In this document: one piece after another, positions 1 to 8,751 of the stretch | Position numbering within the stretch: position 1 is the first letter of the stretch | Layout: every line of letters begins with the position of its first letter | Source of the DNA: Brassicibacter mesophilus | Lineage (GTDB): Bacteria > Bacillota > Clostridia > Tissierellales > Proteiniboraceae | Assembly: GCF_050433385.1 (NCBI RefSeq) | Contig: NZ_JBNPXI010000020.1 | Span: 1-64,000, forward strand | DNA length: 64,000 nt | Direction: 5' to 3' | Notes under the pieces: model-generated | Databases searched by the model: none | Told to the model about the DNA's origin: nothing | Seen by the model: the letters and a program-made list of their open reading frames with translations, nothing else | Position numbers and translations under genes: made by a program

Positions 1-103
1 TCAACAAATATACAAATAGCTTCTTTTAAAAAGTGGAGAAATTCTATGAATAAGTGAGTATTTTAAAGAAAAATTTAATTTATAGAGGGAGGAATTTTAA
101 AAG

Positions 104-453
104 ATGTAGCAATTTGTCTTATTAAACATGCCAGAGGAACTAAAAAGGAAAGAGCATTCTAAGAAAAAAGAATTTACTTATATTTTTGAAACCTATTACA
201 AAAGAGTTTATAACTATATATATTGTCAAGTTAGCCGCCACTATACAGCAGAAGATTTCACAAGTCAGATTTTTGGAAAAATAATGGTTAAAATAGACAT
301 ATATTCTGAAAGTAAATCACTCTTTAAAGTATGGCTGTTTGCTATAACAAGAAATGTAGTAAATGATTATTTTAGAAGCTTAAAAAAGAACAAGCTATTT
401 TCTATTGATAGCATTAAGGAGGAATTGAAAAAGGGGACGGGGGTGTTGACAAC
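104..453 (+). pseudogene. Broken ECF-type RNA polymerase sigma factor (region 2 only)
   Basis: The reading frame carries sigma-70 region 2: an N-terminal YYKRVYNYI segment, an AEDFTSQIFGKI stretch matching region 2.2, and VWLFAITRNVVNDYFR matching regions 2.3-2.4 that contact the -10 element. Sigma region 4, which binds -35, is absent because the frame runs into a REP-like end at 434-453 and stops a few codons later. A good ribosome site (GGGAGG, 88-93) points to an ATG at 104, but the next codon is TAG, so the original start is also dead; the first usable ATG is 128. Two lesions make an active factor unlikely. The downstream response regulator operon may once have been its neighbour. Confidence 0.75.
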
Positions 454-1161
454 ATTTTTTAATTAAGATATTTTGAAATAGAGATGTATTTTATACCAAG
501 AAAAGTGAGAGAAAAAAGCCAAATTGGTATATATCATATAATAATGAGGGAATAGACAAACAAAGTATTTTTGAGGACAAACAAGACTATGAAATATTTA
601 TGGAAACAGTACTAAAATATAAAGAAAAAAGTGGATATAAAGTGTATGTATATAACTTAATGGGAAATTTATTTCAAGATAGATTTAAAAGCGAACCAAT
701 AAATGATGATAGATATTTTTAACAGTGTTAAGGTACATTGATCAAAATCCGATAAAAGCTGAGTTAAAAAGCAGTATAGGGAATTATAAATGAAATAACT
801 ATAATGAATACCTAGGAGAATTGATAATTATTGATTCAGATTTTGTTCTTAATATGTTTAGCAATGACAAAAGAAAATCACTAAATAGCTTTATTCATTA
901 TAATAATGAAGTAAATGCTGATAAATGCTTAGAGATAGAGAAAGGAAAACGTGTAGCAGATGAAGAAACAAGAACGATAATAAAGAAAGTTTGTAAAATT
1001 AAGCATGTAATTGAACTACAAAAGTTTAATAAAATGCAAAGAGATACTTATTTGAGGAAATTGAAGAAACAATATAATTTTCGGTTAGGCAAATTGAAAG
1101 AATTACAGGGATCAATAGAGGAGTTGTATAGAAATCATGATGTTGTGAATAACTCCGTCCC
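434..1161 (+). mobile_element. Decayed REP/RAYT (IS200-like) element with imperfect inverted ends
   Basis: The left end at 434-453 and the right end at 1142-1161 are related when one is reverse-complemented: both begin GGGACGG and end ACAAC (written in the left orientation), about 16 of 20 positions agreeing by eye. Between them lies a broken transposase of the REP-associated tyrosine transposase type. GGGGACGG-type ends are typical of such elements in Clostridia. The left end is fused in frame to the sigma factor fragment, so insertion or later rearrangement probably destroyed that gene. No target-site duplication was identified. Confidence 0.6.
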
Positions 1162-1174
1162 TACGACAATCTAG
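484..1174 (+). pseudogene. REP-associated tyrosine transposase (RAYT, Y1-Tnp) remnant
   Basis: Conceptual translation across frames recovers the family order. The N-terminus has VREKSQIGIYHIIMR (484-550), then after a frameshift IDKQSIFEDKQDYEIF, KSGYKVYVYNLMGN, then LFQDRFKSEPINDDRYF, then after another shift LTVLRYIDQNPIKAE, and finally an open stretch from 821 with IDSDFVLNMFS. The HxH metal motif and most of the catalytic core that should follow LMGN are deleted, and stop codons and at least two frameshifts are present. It cannot encode an active transposase. The C-terminal stretch 821-1174 is open for 117 codons but lacks a convincing ribosome site and is read here as part of the remnant. 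Confidence 0.7.
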
Positions 1175-1192
1175 GAAAAGAGGAATATAGAG

Positions 1193-1879
1193 ATGGGAAA
1201 AATATTATTAGTTGAAGATGATTTAAATTTAATTGATGGCTTAGATTATTTTATCAAAAAAAATGGATTTCATGTTGATATTGCGAGAACTGTTAAAGAA
1301 ACTTTTTCTCTTTATGAAGACAATAAATATGACGTGCTAGTTTTGGACTTAACGCTACCGGATGGTACAGGTTTCGAAATTTGCAAAAAAGTGAGACTTA
1401 CATCAACTGTCCCAATTATATTTCTAACGGCTTCTGATGAGGAAGTAAATATCATTATGGGGCTAGATATTGGTGGAGATGATTATATAACAAAGCCATT
1501 TAAACTAAACGAATTAATTTCCAGAATAAAGGCATTACTTCGCAGAGCAAAAGCTTTTCAAGAAGAGACTTCCACAGTGTATTCCAATGGTATTACTATT
1601 GAGTTTTTGAACAACCGTGCCTTAAAAAATGGACAGATTCTAGAGTTGACTCTGGCTGAATATAAATTGCTTAGTTTGCTTATGAAAAATTCAAATATTA
1701 TTTTAACACGAGAAATGATACTCGATAAACTGTGGGATAGAGATGGTGATTTTATAGATAACAACACTCTCTCTGTCTATATCCGCAGACTGCGCTGTAA
1801 AATTGAGGATGATCCGAACCATCCTAAAATGCTTCTCACTGTGCGTGGTATTGGCTATAAATGGAATGTGGTTAAATAA
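1193..1879 (+). CDS. OmpR-family response regulator
   Basis: A 228-residue DNA-binding response regulator. The receiver domain (about 1-118) has the acidic pair at D9/D10, the phospho-acceptor D52 in LVLDLTLPDG, and the conserved lysine K101 in ITKPF. A winged-helix effector domain fills about 130-225, with the recognition part NNTLSVYIRRLRCKI. The gene lies 14 bp upstream of a sensor kinase, followed by an ABC ATPase and an FtsX-type permease in the same direction, so it most likely controls that transporter. Arrangements of this kind usually respond to antimicrobial peptides or envelope damage; the inducer here is unknown. The ribosome site AAAGAGG precedes the ATG. Confidence 0.93.
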   Translation: MGKILLVEDDLNLIDGLDYFIKKNGFHVDIARTVKETFSLYEDNKYDVLVLDLTLPDGTGFEICKKVRLTSTVPIIFLTASDEEVNIIMGLDIGGDDYITKPFKLNELISRIKALLRRAKAFQEETSTVYSNGITIEFLNNRALKNGQILELTLAEYKLLSLLMKNSNIILTREMILDKLWDRDGDFIDNNTLSVYIRRLRCKIEDDPNHPKMLLTVRGIGYKWNVVK

Positions 1880-1893
1880 GGAGTGTTTGGTCT

Positions 1894-3138
1894 ATGAGAT
1901 TGCTTACAAACAAAGATATTCGCTATTTGTTTTGGATAATTTTAGTTATACTAACATTGACTTTGTTTTCCAGTCTAATTTTTTTGCAACTGATTGTCTC
2001 CGGTTTTAAAGCACAGATGCTTACTCATGATTATGAGATTGCAGGATACTTGTTGGAGCATGGAGCAAAACCATCTGATGTTTCTGATGCATTTGCAGCT
2101 AGAAAAACAGAAGAGGAATTTTTATCTGGGAAAAATCTTTTGCATTCACTAGGATATAAGCTAGATGTTAATAATCAGCTGTTGCCGGATGCAAATGAGC
2201 TTGTTTCAAAGTATCGTTTATATTCTTCTTTGTCTGTGGTTATATTTGGGACATCCATTATAACTGTTTTTTTTGTATATTTTAAACGTCAGCAGAATGT
2301 GATTGAAAAAGCAAATATTGCTATCAACACTTTTGTGAATGGTGATGCTACAGCACGGATTGATAGTGATAAAGAAGGAAGTTTATATAAATTATTTGCT
2401 TCCATTAATTCAATAACTACTTCTCTGAATGCACATATTGAAGTGGAGAAACATACCAAGGAGTTTTTAAAAAATTTGATAGCAGATATTTCTCATCAGT
2501 TAAAAACACCTCTTGCTGCTTTAAAAATGTACAACGAAATCATGCAAGAAGAAAGTAACAATGAAGAAACGGTAAAAAATTTCGCGGTCAAAATGGAAAG
2601 TTCTTTAGAACGTATGGAAATTCTGATACAAAATCTTTTGAAGATTACAAAACTCGATGCAGGAACAATCGTACTGAATAAGAGAGAAAAAAATATTCGG
2701 GCAATTGTAAAAGAGAGTATCTCCAGTCTTGAAACTAGAGCTGCACAAGAACAGAAAAGTATCACCCTGAATGGCTCAGATAATACTGTCCTATATTGCG
2801 ATGAGGATTGGATGATAGAAGCCATAGGAAACCTTATTAAAAATGCACTGGACCACATGAGAGAAGGGGGGAAAGTCATAATTTTATGGGAAGAAACTTC
2901 CGTTATTACAAAAATAATCATCAAAGACAATGGTAGTGGTATTTATCCAGAGGATATACATTATATATTTAAACGCTTTTATAGAAGTCGTTTTTCACAG
3001 AACACACATGGTGTTGGACTAGGGTTGTCTTTAGCAAAATCAATTGTAGAAGCTCATAATGGTACTATTACTGTAGACAGCACATTGGGGAAGGGTAGTT
3101 CTTTTGCGCTTAATTTTTTGAAACTTACAAATATGTAA
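1894..3138 (+). CDS. Membrane sensor histidine kinase
   Basis: A 414-residue kinase that should phosphorylate the upstream response regulator. Two membrane segments (about 12-34 and 111-131) flank a short extracellular loop of about 75 residues. A HAMP-like linker follows, then the dimerisation/phosphoacceptor helix with H201 in ISHQLKTPLAAL. The HATPase domain shows the N box (NLIKNALDHM), G1 (DNGSGIYPED), F box (IFKRFYR) and G2 (GVGLGLSLAKSI). The loop is larger than in intramembrane BceS-type kinases, so it may sense a ligand directly. An intergenic gap of 69 bp separates it from the transporter genes. Confidence 0.93.
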   Translation: MRLLTNKDIRYLFWIILVILTLTLFSSLIFLQLIVSGFKAQMLTHDYEIAGYLLEHGAKPSDVSDAFAARKTEEEFLSGKNLLHSLGYKLDVNNQLLPDANELVSKYRLYSSLSVVIFGTSIITVFFVYFKRQQNVIEKANIAINTFVNGDATARIDSDKEGSLYKLFASINSITTSLNAHIEVEKHTKEFLKNLIADISHQLKTPLAALKMYNEIMQEESNNEETVKNFAVKMESSLERMEILIQNLLKITKLDAGTIVLNKREKNIRAIVKESISSLETRAAQEQKSITLNGSDNTVLYCDEDWMIEAIGNLIKNALDHMREGGKVIILWEETSVITKIIIKDNGSGIYPEDIHYIFKRFYRSRFSQNTHGVGLGLSLAKSIVEAHNGTITVDSTLGKGSSFALNFLKLTNM

Positions 3139-3207
3139 GCTGAAATTCACCTGAGCGTAAGGTTCATATGATATTTTGGTGTTAGTAGCAAGAAAGGTGG
3201 TATAAAA

Positions 3208-3882
3208 ATGAATATATTAGAAGTAAAAAATTTATGTAAAACCTTTGGAAGTGGAGACACCAAAGTAGAGGCACTTAAAAATGTATCTTTTTCAGTTTCA
3301 AAAGGTGAATTTATTGCTGTGGTTGGAGAATCTGGCTCTGGAAAAAGTACACTTTTAAATGCAATTGGTGCATTAGATACTCCAACTTCAGGCAAAGTAT
3401 TTATTGATGGAAAAGATATCTTCACTATGGAAGAAGAAAAACTAACAATTTTTCGTCGCCGAAATATTGGTTTTATTTTTCAGGCTTACAATCTGATTCC
3501 AGAACTTAACGTAGAGCAAAATATCATTTTTCCTTTGCTTTTGGACTATCAAAAGCCAGATGCTGAATATGTTGAAGAAGTCTTAGATGTACTAGGTTTA
3601 CAGAGTAGGCGGAATCACTTACCTAGGCAGCTTTCTGGCGGACAGCAGCAGCGTGTTGCAATCGGGCGAGCACTTATTACCCATCCTATGCTGATTTTAG
3701 CTGATGAGCCAACAGGAAATCTTGACAGCAAAAACAGTAAAGATGTCATTTCACTGTTAAAAGCTGCTGCCTTGCGATATAAACAGACTATTTTGATGAT
3801 CACCCACAATCAAAATATAGCTTCTGCTGCTGACCGTGTATTACAGGTTTCAGACGGTGTGCTAACTGATCTGGGGGTGTAG
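3208..3882 (+). CDS. ABC transporter ATPase (MacB/LolD/BceA type)
   Basis: A 224-residue nucleotide-binding subunit. Walker A is GESGSGKST, the signature LSGGQQQR, Walker B LILADEPTGNLD, and the switch histidine lies in MITHN. The ADEPTGNLD wording is characteristic of the MacB/LolD/BceA class, which works with FtsX-type permeases. The permease gene begins 5 bp downstream, so the two are co-translated. With the two-component genes upstream this forms a four-gene module for export, removal or sensing of peptides or lipids at the envelope. The ribosome site is AAGGTGG before the ATG. Confidence 0.94.
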   Translation: MNILEVKNLCKTFGSGDTKVEALKNVSFSVSKGEFIAVVGESGSGKSTLLNAIGALDTPTSGKVFIDGKDIFTMEEEKLTIFRRRNIGFIFQAYNLIPELNVEQNIIFPLLLDYQKPDAEYVEEVLDVLGLQSRRNHLPRQLSGGQQQRVAIGRALITHPMLILADEPTGNLDSKNSKDVISLLKAAALRYKQTILMITHNQNIASAADRVLQVSDGVLTDLGV

Positions 3883-3887
3883 AAAGA

Positions 3888-6215
3888 ATGAAAAGCTATC
3901 TTGATTTAGTTGGAGAATACGCAAAGGTGCATAAGAAAAAAAATCGAATTACAATTATATGTATTGCAATTGCTGTATGTTTGGTCACTGCAATTTTTGG
4001 TATGGCTGATATGGAGGTTCGAACTAGGAAGATAGGTGCTATCCAAGAGTATGGCAATTTTCATGTTAGCATCAAGAACATAGACGACGAAACTGCAAGA
4101 TTGCTAGACAACCGTGTCGATGTGGCAGTTTCAGGTTGGGTGCAGAGGATTGATGATGGTATGCTGAAAGAAAAGCCACTAGCAGTGCTAGGTGGGGAAG
4201 AAGCAATCTGTTACGAAATGGGTGTTGATATTGAAAAAGGACACTTTCCTAAGAAGGCTGATGAGGCCTTGCTTGACAGACAAGCCATGGAGCAGTTTGG
4301 CATCTCTTTGGGAGATATGGTTTCTGTGACTCTATCCGAAGGAAGAACTGACAAATATACTATCGTTGGTGTTTATAAAGACTTTGCAAGCCTTAAGAGA
4401 CAAGATAGTCATGGACTGATTTTATCGAATAAAGGAATACGGGAAATTGCGGGAAATACAGATGGTAGCCGCTATTATGTTCAATTTAAAAAAGGTGTCA
4501 ATATGCGAAATGCAATTGATGAAATCAAGGTAAACTTTCAGCTAATAGATGAACAGGTTTCTGAGAATACTTTTCTTCTCGCGTTAGTTGGTCACAGCCG
4601 TGATAGTTATATGATGAAGCTTTATGTGACCGCAGCTGTCTTGTTTGTGTTGGTGCTAATCGCTGGAGTTTTGATGATTGCAAGTAGTTTCAACATGAGT
4701 ATTCTTGAACGTATCCAATTTTTTGGGATGTTACGTTGCCTTGGAGCATCCAAAAGACAGGTCAAAAAATTTGTGCTGCTGGAGGGAATCAATTTTAGTC
4801 TGAAAGGGATTCCAATAGGCTTATTGATAGGAACAATCATCGTTTGGGTGTCTTCAGTATTTTTAAAATATGTAAATCCTGTTTATTTCAGCGATATGCC
4901 CTTGTTTGGTATCAGTTGGCCCAGCATAATTACAGGAATTGTGATGGGTTTTTTGACAGTAATACTTGCATCACTTTCTCCGTGCAAAAAGGCATCTAAA
5001 GTTTCTCCACTTAGTGCAGTGACTGGAAACATCAATCAGAACAATGTACCACAGTCCAAAACAGCAGCGAAGACTAAGCACGTGCAGGTAGATATTGCGA
5101 TGGGGATTCATCATGCTTTTGCTAGTAGAAAAAATATTTTGCTAATGACTGGTTCCTTTGGCATAAGTATTATTTTGTTTTTATCCTTTAGTGTACTGGT
5201 AAACTTTATGCATCAGGGAGTAAAATCGCTAAGACCTTATACTCCGGATATTTCTATTGTCAGTGGAGATAATACCTGTTCATTGGATACGTACTTATTT
5301 GAGCAGCTGAAGGAGAACCCAAAGATAAAGCGTGCTTATGGTCGTATGTTTGCATATGATTTACCTGTAACAAGCAAGCATGGCGATAGTAGGATTAACC
5401 TGATTTCTTATGAGGAAAATCAATTTGCTTGGGCGGAGGAACAATTGACTCAGGGAAGCATTGATGAGGTGGCAGAAGGAACAGACAGTGTGTTGATTGT
5501 TTATTCAGAAGATTTGGCTTGCAAGCTAGGAGATTCCATTACATTAAAACTTCCTTCAGGAGAGAAAAAGATTAAAATTGATGGGATATTATCTGACTGT
5601 CCATTTGATCGTGCTCCAGGAACGCAAACTATAATCTGCTCAGAAAAGCTATTTCGAGAGTTAACTGGAGAAAGAGGATATACAATTATTGATATGCAAC
5701 TTGAAAAAGGTGCAGGTGATGAGATAGTTTCTCAGATACGTAGTTTAACAACATCGCAAATGCAGTTCTCGGATCAGCGACAAAGCAATGAGGAAGATAA
5801 AGCTGTGTTTTATTCTTTTGCAATCTTTATCTATGGATTTTTACTGCTTATTGCATCTATCACGGTTTTTAATATTATAAATAGTATAAACATGAGTATT
5901 ACAGGGCGAATGAACCAGTATGGTATAATGCGGGCAGTAGGCATGTCTGGAAAGCAGCTTCACCGCTTGTTACTTGCTAATGCTGGTACCTATACAGTTT
6001 GCGGGTGTTTAGTCGGATGTGTTTTGGGTTTGCCTTTGCACCGACTTATTTTTCATTCGATGATTACTTCACATTGGGGTCTTGAATGGAAGCTTCCGTT
6101 TGCTGCACTTGCTGTAATTATTGCACTTTCTGTTGTCGCTACAATTTTATCTGTCATAGGACCAGTGAAGAAAATAAACAAAATGGATATTGTAAATGTT
6201 GTAAATGCACAATAA
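3888..6215 (+). CDS. FtsX/MacB-type ABC transporter permease
   Basis: A 775-residue membrane subunit for the preceding ATPase. It has an N-terminal membrane helix (about 20-40), a large extracytoplasmic domain to about 240, a first FtsX block with three helices (about 245-370), a central helix near 415-440, a second extracytoplasmic domain, and a final FtsX block (about 640-765). Each FtsX block carries the typical sequence: ASSFNMSILERIQFFGMLRC and INSINMSITGRMNQYGIMRA. The duplicated FtsX layout fits transporters with two periplasmic-type domains rather than ten-helix BceB. Substrate is unknown. A long perfect inverted repeat about 210 bp downstream could terminate the operon. Confidence 0.9.
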   Translation: MKSYLDLVGEYAKVHKKKNRITIICIAIAVCLVTAIFGMADMEVRTRKIGAIQEYGNFHVSIKNIDDETARLLDNRVDVAVSGWVQRIDDGMLKEKPLAVLGGEEAICYEMGVDIEKGHFPKKADEALLDRQAMEQFGISLGDMVSVTLSEGRTDKYTIVGVYKDFASLKRQDSHGLILSNKGIREIAGNTDGSRYYVQFKKGVNMRNAIDEIKVNFQLIDEQVSENTFLLALVGHSRDSYMMKLYVTAAVLFVLVLIAGVLMIASSFNMSILERIQFFGMLRCLGASKRQVKKFVLLEGINFSLKGIPIGLLIGTIIVWVSSVFLKYVNPVYFSDMPLFGISWPSIITGIVMGFLTVILASLSPCKKASKVSPLSAVTGNINQNNVPQSKTAAKTKHVQVDIAMGIHHAFASRKNILLMTGSFGISIILFLSFSVLVNFMHQGVKSLRPYTPDISIVSGDNTCSLDTYLFEQLKENPKIKRAYGRMFAYDLPVTSKHGDSRINLISYEENQFAWAEEQLTQGSIDEVAEGTDSVLIVYSEDLACKLGDSITLKLPSGEKKIKIDGILSDCPFDRAPGTQTIICSEKLFRELTGERGYTIIDMQLEKGAGDEIVSQIRSLTTSQMQFSDQRQSNEEDKAVFYSFAIFIYGFLLLIASITVFNIINSINMSITGRMNQYGIMRAVGMSGKQLHRLLLANAGTYTVCGCLVGCVLGLPLHRLIFHSMITSHWGLEWKLPFAALAVIIALSVVATILSVIGPVKKINKMDIVNVVNAQ

Positions 6216-6424
6216 TGTCATGTTGAATGTGTGGTGCAACTATGTCATCAAAACTTTTGATTTTACTAGAGTTTCAGCAGTTTTGTGTTTTCTATTTTTT
6301 AGGGAAAATAGCGAAAATTGCATTGAAAAAAACCAAAAAAGAGTATAGAAATAAGAACTGTTTTATGATGTGGTGTATGGAAACATGCTAATGAATAGTA
6401 GAGGATTAAGTTTATAATTGAATA

Positions 6425-6483
6425 AAATAAACAATAAAAAATGATCGGGTGTAGTTTTTTCGATCATTTTTTATTGTTTATTT
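6425..6483. terminator. Long perfect hairpin downstream of the FtsX-type permease
   Basis: Left arm 6425-6447 and right arm 6461-6483 are perfect reverse complements over 23 bp, with a 13-base loop rich in T. The arms are themselves A/T-rich at their outer ends, so in either direction the hairpin is followed by a U-rich stretch. This fits a bidirectional intrinsic terminator, although it stands 209 bp from the upstream stop codon. Confidence 0.55.
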
Positions 6484-6634
6484 CGCTTGAATTGTTGTTT
6501 TTACATAGGGAATAGTTATATTGTAGATATTCCGTCATCAAATAGGCAAGCGATTCATCCTAAGCTATTTAGTTGACAAGTGTTTTATGAGAGTCTAGCA
6601 AAATTACACATTAATTGCTGTTAATGCTTTGTTG

Positions 6635-6687
6635 TTGAAGTATATATAAAATCATGATACAATATCGGAGTTAGACGTGACTAACTC
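6635..6687 (+). promoter_or_regulatory. Sigma-A promoter with overlapping dyad operator, upstream of the AraC gene
   Basis: A -35 TTGAAG (6635-6640) and a -10 TACAAT (6658-6663) are separated by exactly 17 bases. The expected transcription start falls inside a perfect 7-bp dyad, GAGTTAG (6668-6674) and CTAACTC (6681-6687), with a 6-base centre. A repressor bound there would block initiation. A sequence with the same GTTAG/CTAAC elements lies near the start of the binding-protein gene at 7659-7679. The binding factor is unknown; a metal-responsive repressor is a guess. Confidence 0.5.
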
Positions 6688-6791
6688 ATGTTTGCTCCAG
6701 CTATTTACTAAGGAAGCAAATTCAAAAGACATACACATAAAGTGATAATAAAGAAGCTGATGAAATAGTAAAATGAAAGGAGACAGACAAT

Positions 6792-7643
6792 ATGAAAATA
6801 AAACTCAATAAGTTGGTAGAACATTTTACAAACACCTTTTTTTGTGTACAGGGCGTGTATCACTATAAGATCGAGCCGGATACGGTTGGATGGCAGAAGT
6901 CAGCGCCGTTTCCTGGCTTCATTTTCCCACTGAGAGGAAAGGCACAGTTTCATTTTGATAGTACACCATATCTGGCGGACATAGGGAAAGTAATCCACGG
7001 CGGTGCTGATATGAGCCTCGATAAGCGTGTGGTAGGAAAAACGAGATGGGAGTATATCTCTGTATTGTATAACATTCATGCCCCCGAACCAGAAGGAATT
7101 TGCCTTCCGGACTCACATTTTGAGCTTACCACGGGGCAAAGTCCGCGGCTGACGGAACTTTTATGGCGTTTATGGAGGGCATTCAATCAGCCTGGTGCTA
7201 TACCTTCATTCCAGACAGAAACACTGTTTCGCTGTGTGCTAGAGGAAGTCTTTGTTTGTGCCTGCAACCAAACGAAGGATGACGCGCAGGATCTGTTTAA
7301 GCAAGCATCATCCTACATTTGCGATCACTATATGGATGCTCTGACGGTACGAGGATTGGCGGAACAAAACGGGGTTAACGAAAACCGATTGTTCTATGTT
7401 TTCAGAAAGTATGCGGGTATGGGTCCTGGTGATTACCTGATGACATACCGGCTCAACCGTGCAAAGGAACTATTGATCACTGGTGACGCGCCTGTGTGTG
7501 AAATAGCAAAAAGTGTAGGTTATTCCGACGCATTGTATTTCAGTCGGATATTCAGGAAACGGTTTGGTATTTCCCCAAGCGGTTTGCGGGAGAAATTCAG
7601 GAATAATCCATATGGTTTTCAGGATGATTCCATTCCAATATAA
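6792..7643 (+). CDS. AraC-family transcriptional regulator
   Basis: A 283-residue regulator. The first ~150 residues form a cupin-like sensor region, and the C-terminal ~100 residues hold the two helix-turn-helix units of AraC/XylS proteins (LTVRGLAEQNGVNENRLFYVFRKY and ICEIAK-like CEIAKSVGYSDALYFSRIFRKRFGIS, here given in part). It directly precedes the FecBCD importer and nitrogenase-like genes in the same direction, so it is probably their activator, perhaps responding to the imported compound. GC content is well above that of the flanking genes (32 of 60 bases at 7141-7200 by hand count), consistent with transfer. The ribosome site AAAGGAG lies before the ATG. Confidence 0.9.
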   Translation: MKIKLNKLVEHFTNTFFCVQGVYHYKIEPDTVGWQKSAPFPGFIFPLRGKAQFHFDSTPYLADIGKVIHGGADMSLDKRVVGKTRWEYISVLYNIHAPEPEGICLPDSHFELTTGQSPRLTELLWRLWRAFNQPGAIPSFQTETLFRCVLEEVFVCACNQTKDDAQDLFKQASSYICDHYMDALTVRGLAEQNGVNENRLFYVFRKYAGMGPGDYLMTYRLNRAKELLITGDAPVCEIAKSVGYSDALYFSRIFRKRFGISPSGLREKFRNNPYGFQDDSIPI

Positions 7644-7655
7644 AACGTGTTTTGC

Positions 7656-7679
7656 TATACTAACTTTTGTAGAGTTAGT
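7656..7679 (+). promoter_or_regulatory. Possible operator/-10 region before the binding-protein gene
   Basis: A good -10 hexamer TATACT (7656-7661) overlaps a perfect dyad ACTAAC (7659-7664) and GTTAGT (7674-7679). No good -35 is present 17 bases upstream, which suits an activator-dependent promoter. The half-sites resemble those of the dyad in front of the AraC gene but are arranged in the opposite polarity, so a shared binding protein is only a suggestion. Confidence 0.4.
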
Positions 7680-7713
7680 CAAGACAAACTATAATTTATT
7701 GGAGGAATGGATA

Positions 7714-8679
7714 ATGAAAAAATTTATGGGACTGATTGTCTCACTGATACTTATAACAGGGTTGTTGGCGGGTTGCACTGGAATGTCTACAGAAAATAGC
7801 ACAAGCACGCCGAAGACAAATGGCAGTAATGAGGAAGAAACTGTATGGCCTAGGACGATTACAGATGCGGCAGGGAATGAAGTTGTTTTAGGAGACCAAC
7901 CTCAAAGGATAGCGATACTTCACTCATTGTATTTAGAACACTTCTTTGCACTGGAAACGCCTCCTATTGCATCTGCTGGATCTTCGAAAGGGACTGCAAT
8001 GAAGGCTTTGGAAGAATGGGAGACGCTTAAACCCTATGCTGGAACAGCAGATATCATAGACTTAGGCAGTTCTCGGGAATTAAATTTAGAGGCGATCTTA
8101 GAAGCAAAACCGGATGTAATTGTTACATTTAAAGGTCAAGGTAATTTAGATAAAATTTACGACCAACTGGTGCAGATTGCCCCTGTAGTTCAAGTAGATT
8201 TTAAAGCTTCTTGGAAAGATCAAACATTATCTTGTGCTGAAATTGCTGGGAAAGAAGTTTTTGCCCAAAACTTTATTAAAGAAACCGAGACAATTATTTC
8301 TTCAGCAAAGGATAAGTTGAGTAAGTACAGTGACAAAACAATTGCACTTTTCCGCACAGATGGAAAATTCTTTATCTCACGTGGCGATAAGGGTTATTAC
8401 GAAACTTTTGGAATTTCTAAGCCGTCGGGATATCCAGATGATTATAAACCATTATCTCTAGAGGCTGTAGCTGAAATGAACCCGGATTATATCGTCTTTC
8501 AGGACTTCACTGAAACTGCACAGACATTTGTGAAAACACAGGAAGTTTTCTCGGTGTGGAGGGATCTGGATGCTGTAAAAAATGGACATGTTTTTTATTT
8601 TGATGATTCTTTTAATACGTTTGGACCGATTGCCATGCGACTTACAGCGGAAAAATTAGTTAAGGTATTTGGAGAATAG
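7714..8679 (+). CDS. FecB/FhuD-type iron-chelate (or tetrapyrrole) binding lipoprotein
   Basis: A 321-residue lipoprotein that should capture a metal chelate outside the cell for the FecCD/ATPase importer encoded next. The start at 7714 is supported by GGAGG at 7701-7705; it gives a classic lipoprotein signal with lipobox LLAGC and lipidated C21. The mature protein begins with a low-complexity Ser/Thr/Asn linker, followed by two periplasmic-binding lobes: ITDAAGNEVVLGDQPQRIA and LNLEAILEAKPDVIVTF are typical of the FecB/TroA helical-backbone class. The compound bound could be a siderophore, haem-like tetrapyrrole or corrinoid; sequence alone does not decide. Its GC is lower than that of the permease genes. 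Confidence 0.92.
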   Translation: MKKFMGLIVSLILITGLLAGCTGMSTENSTSTPKTNGSNEEETVWPRTITDAAGNEVVLGDQPQRIAILHSLYLEHFFALETPPIASAGSSKGTAMKALEEWETLKPYAGTADIIDLGSSRELNLEAILEAKPDVIVTFKGQGNLDKIYDQLVQIAPVVQVDFKASWKDQTLSCAEIAGKEVFAQNFIKETETIISSAKDKLSKYSDKTIALFRTDGKFFISRGDKGYYETFGISKPSGYPDDYKPLSLEAVAEMNPDYIVFQDFTETAQTFVKTQEVFSVWRDLDAVKNGHVFYFDDSFNTFGPIAMRLTAEKLVKVFGE

Positions 8680-8751
8680 CAATGATAAAAAGTAAGGCAA
8701 AACCTATTGGAGGTTATACTAAATTATAGCGAAAAGGAGGTAACCTATCGA

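Larger units (their letters stand above)
6216..6791. other. Intergenic region: terminator-like hairpin, promoter and operator
   Basis: No convincing gene is visible in these 576 bases. They hold a 23-bp perfect inverted repeat (6425-6483), a promoter at 6635-6663 and a 7-bp dyad at 6668-6687, each listed separately. The first 200 bases after the permease stop contain no recognisable open frame of useful length. Confidence 0.6.

Noticed and set aside
2496..2930. Minus-strand open frame of 144 codons inside the histidine kinase gene
   Set aside because: It is antisense to a clearly conserved kinase domain and has no recognisable motif.
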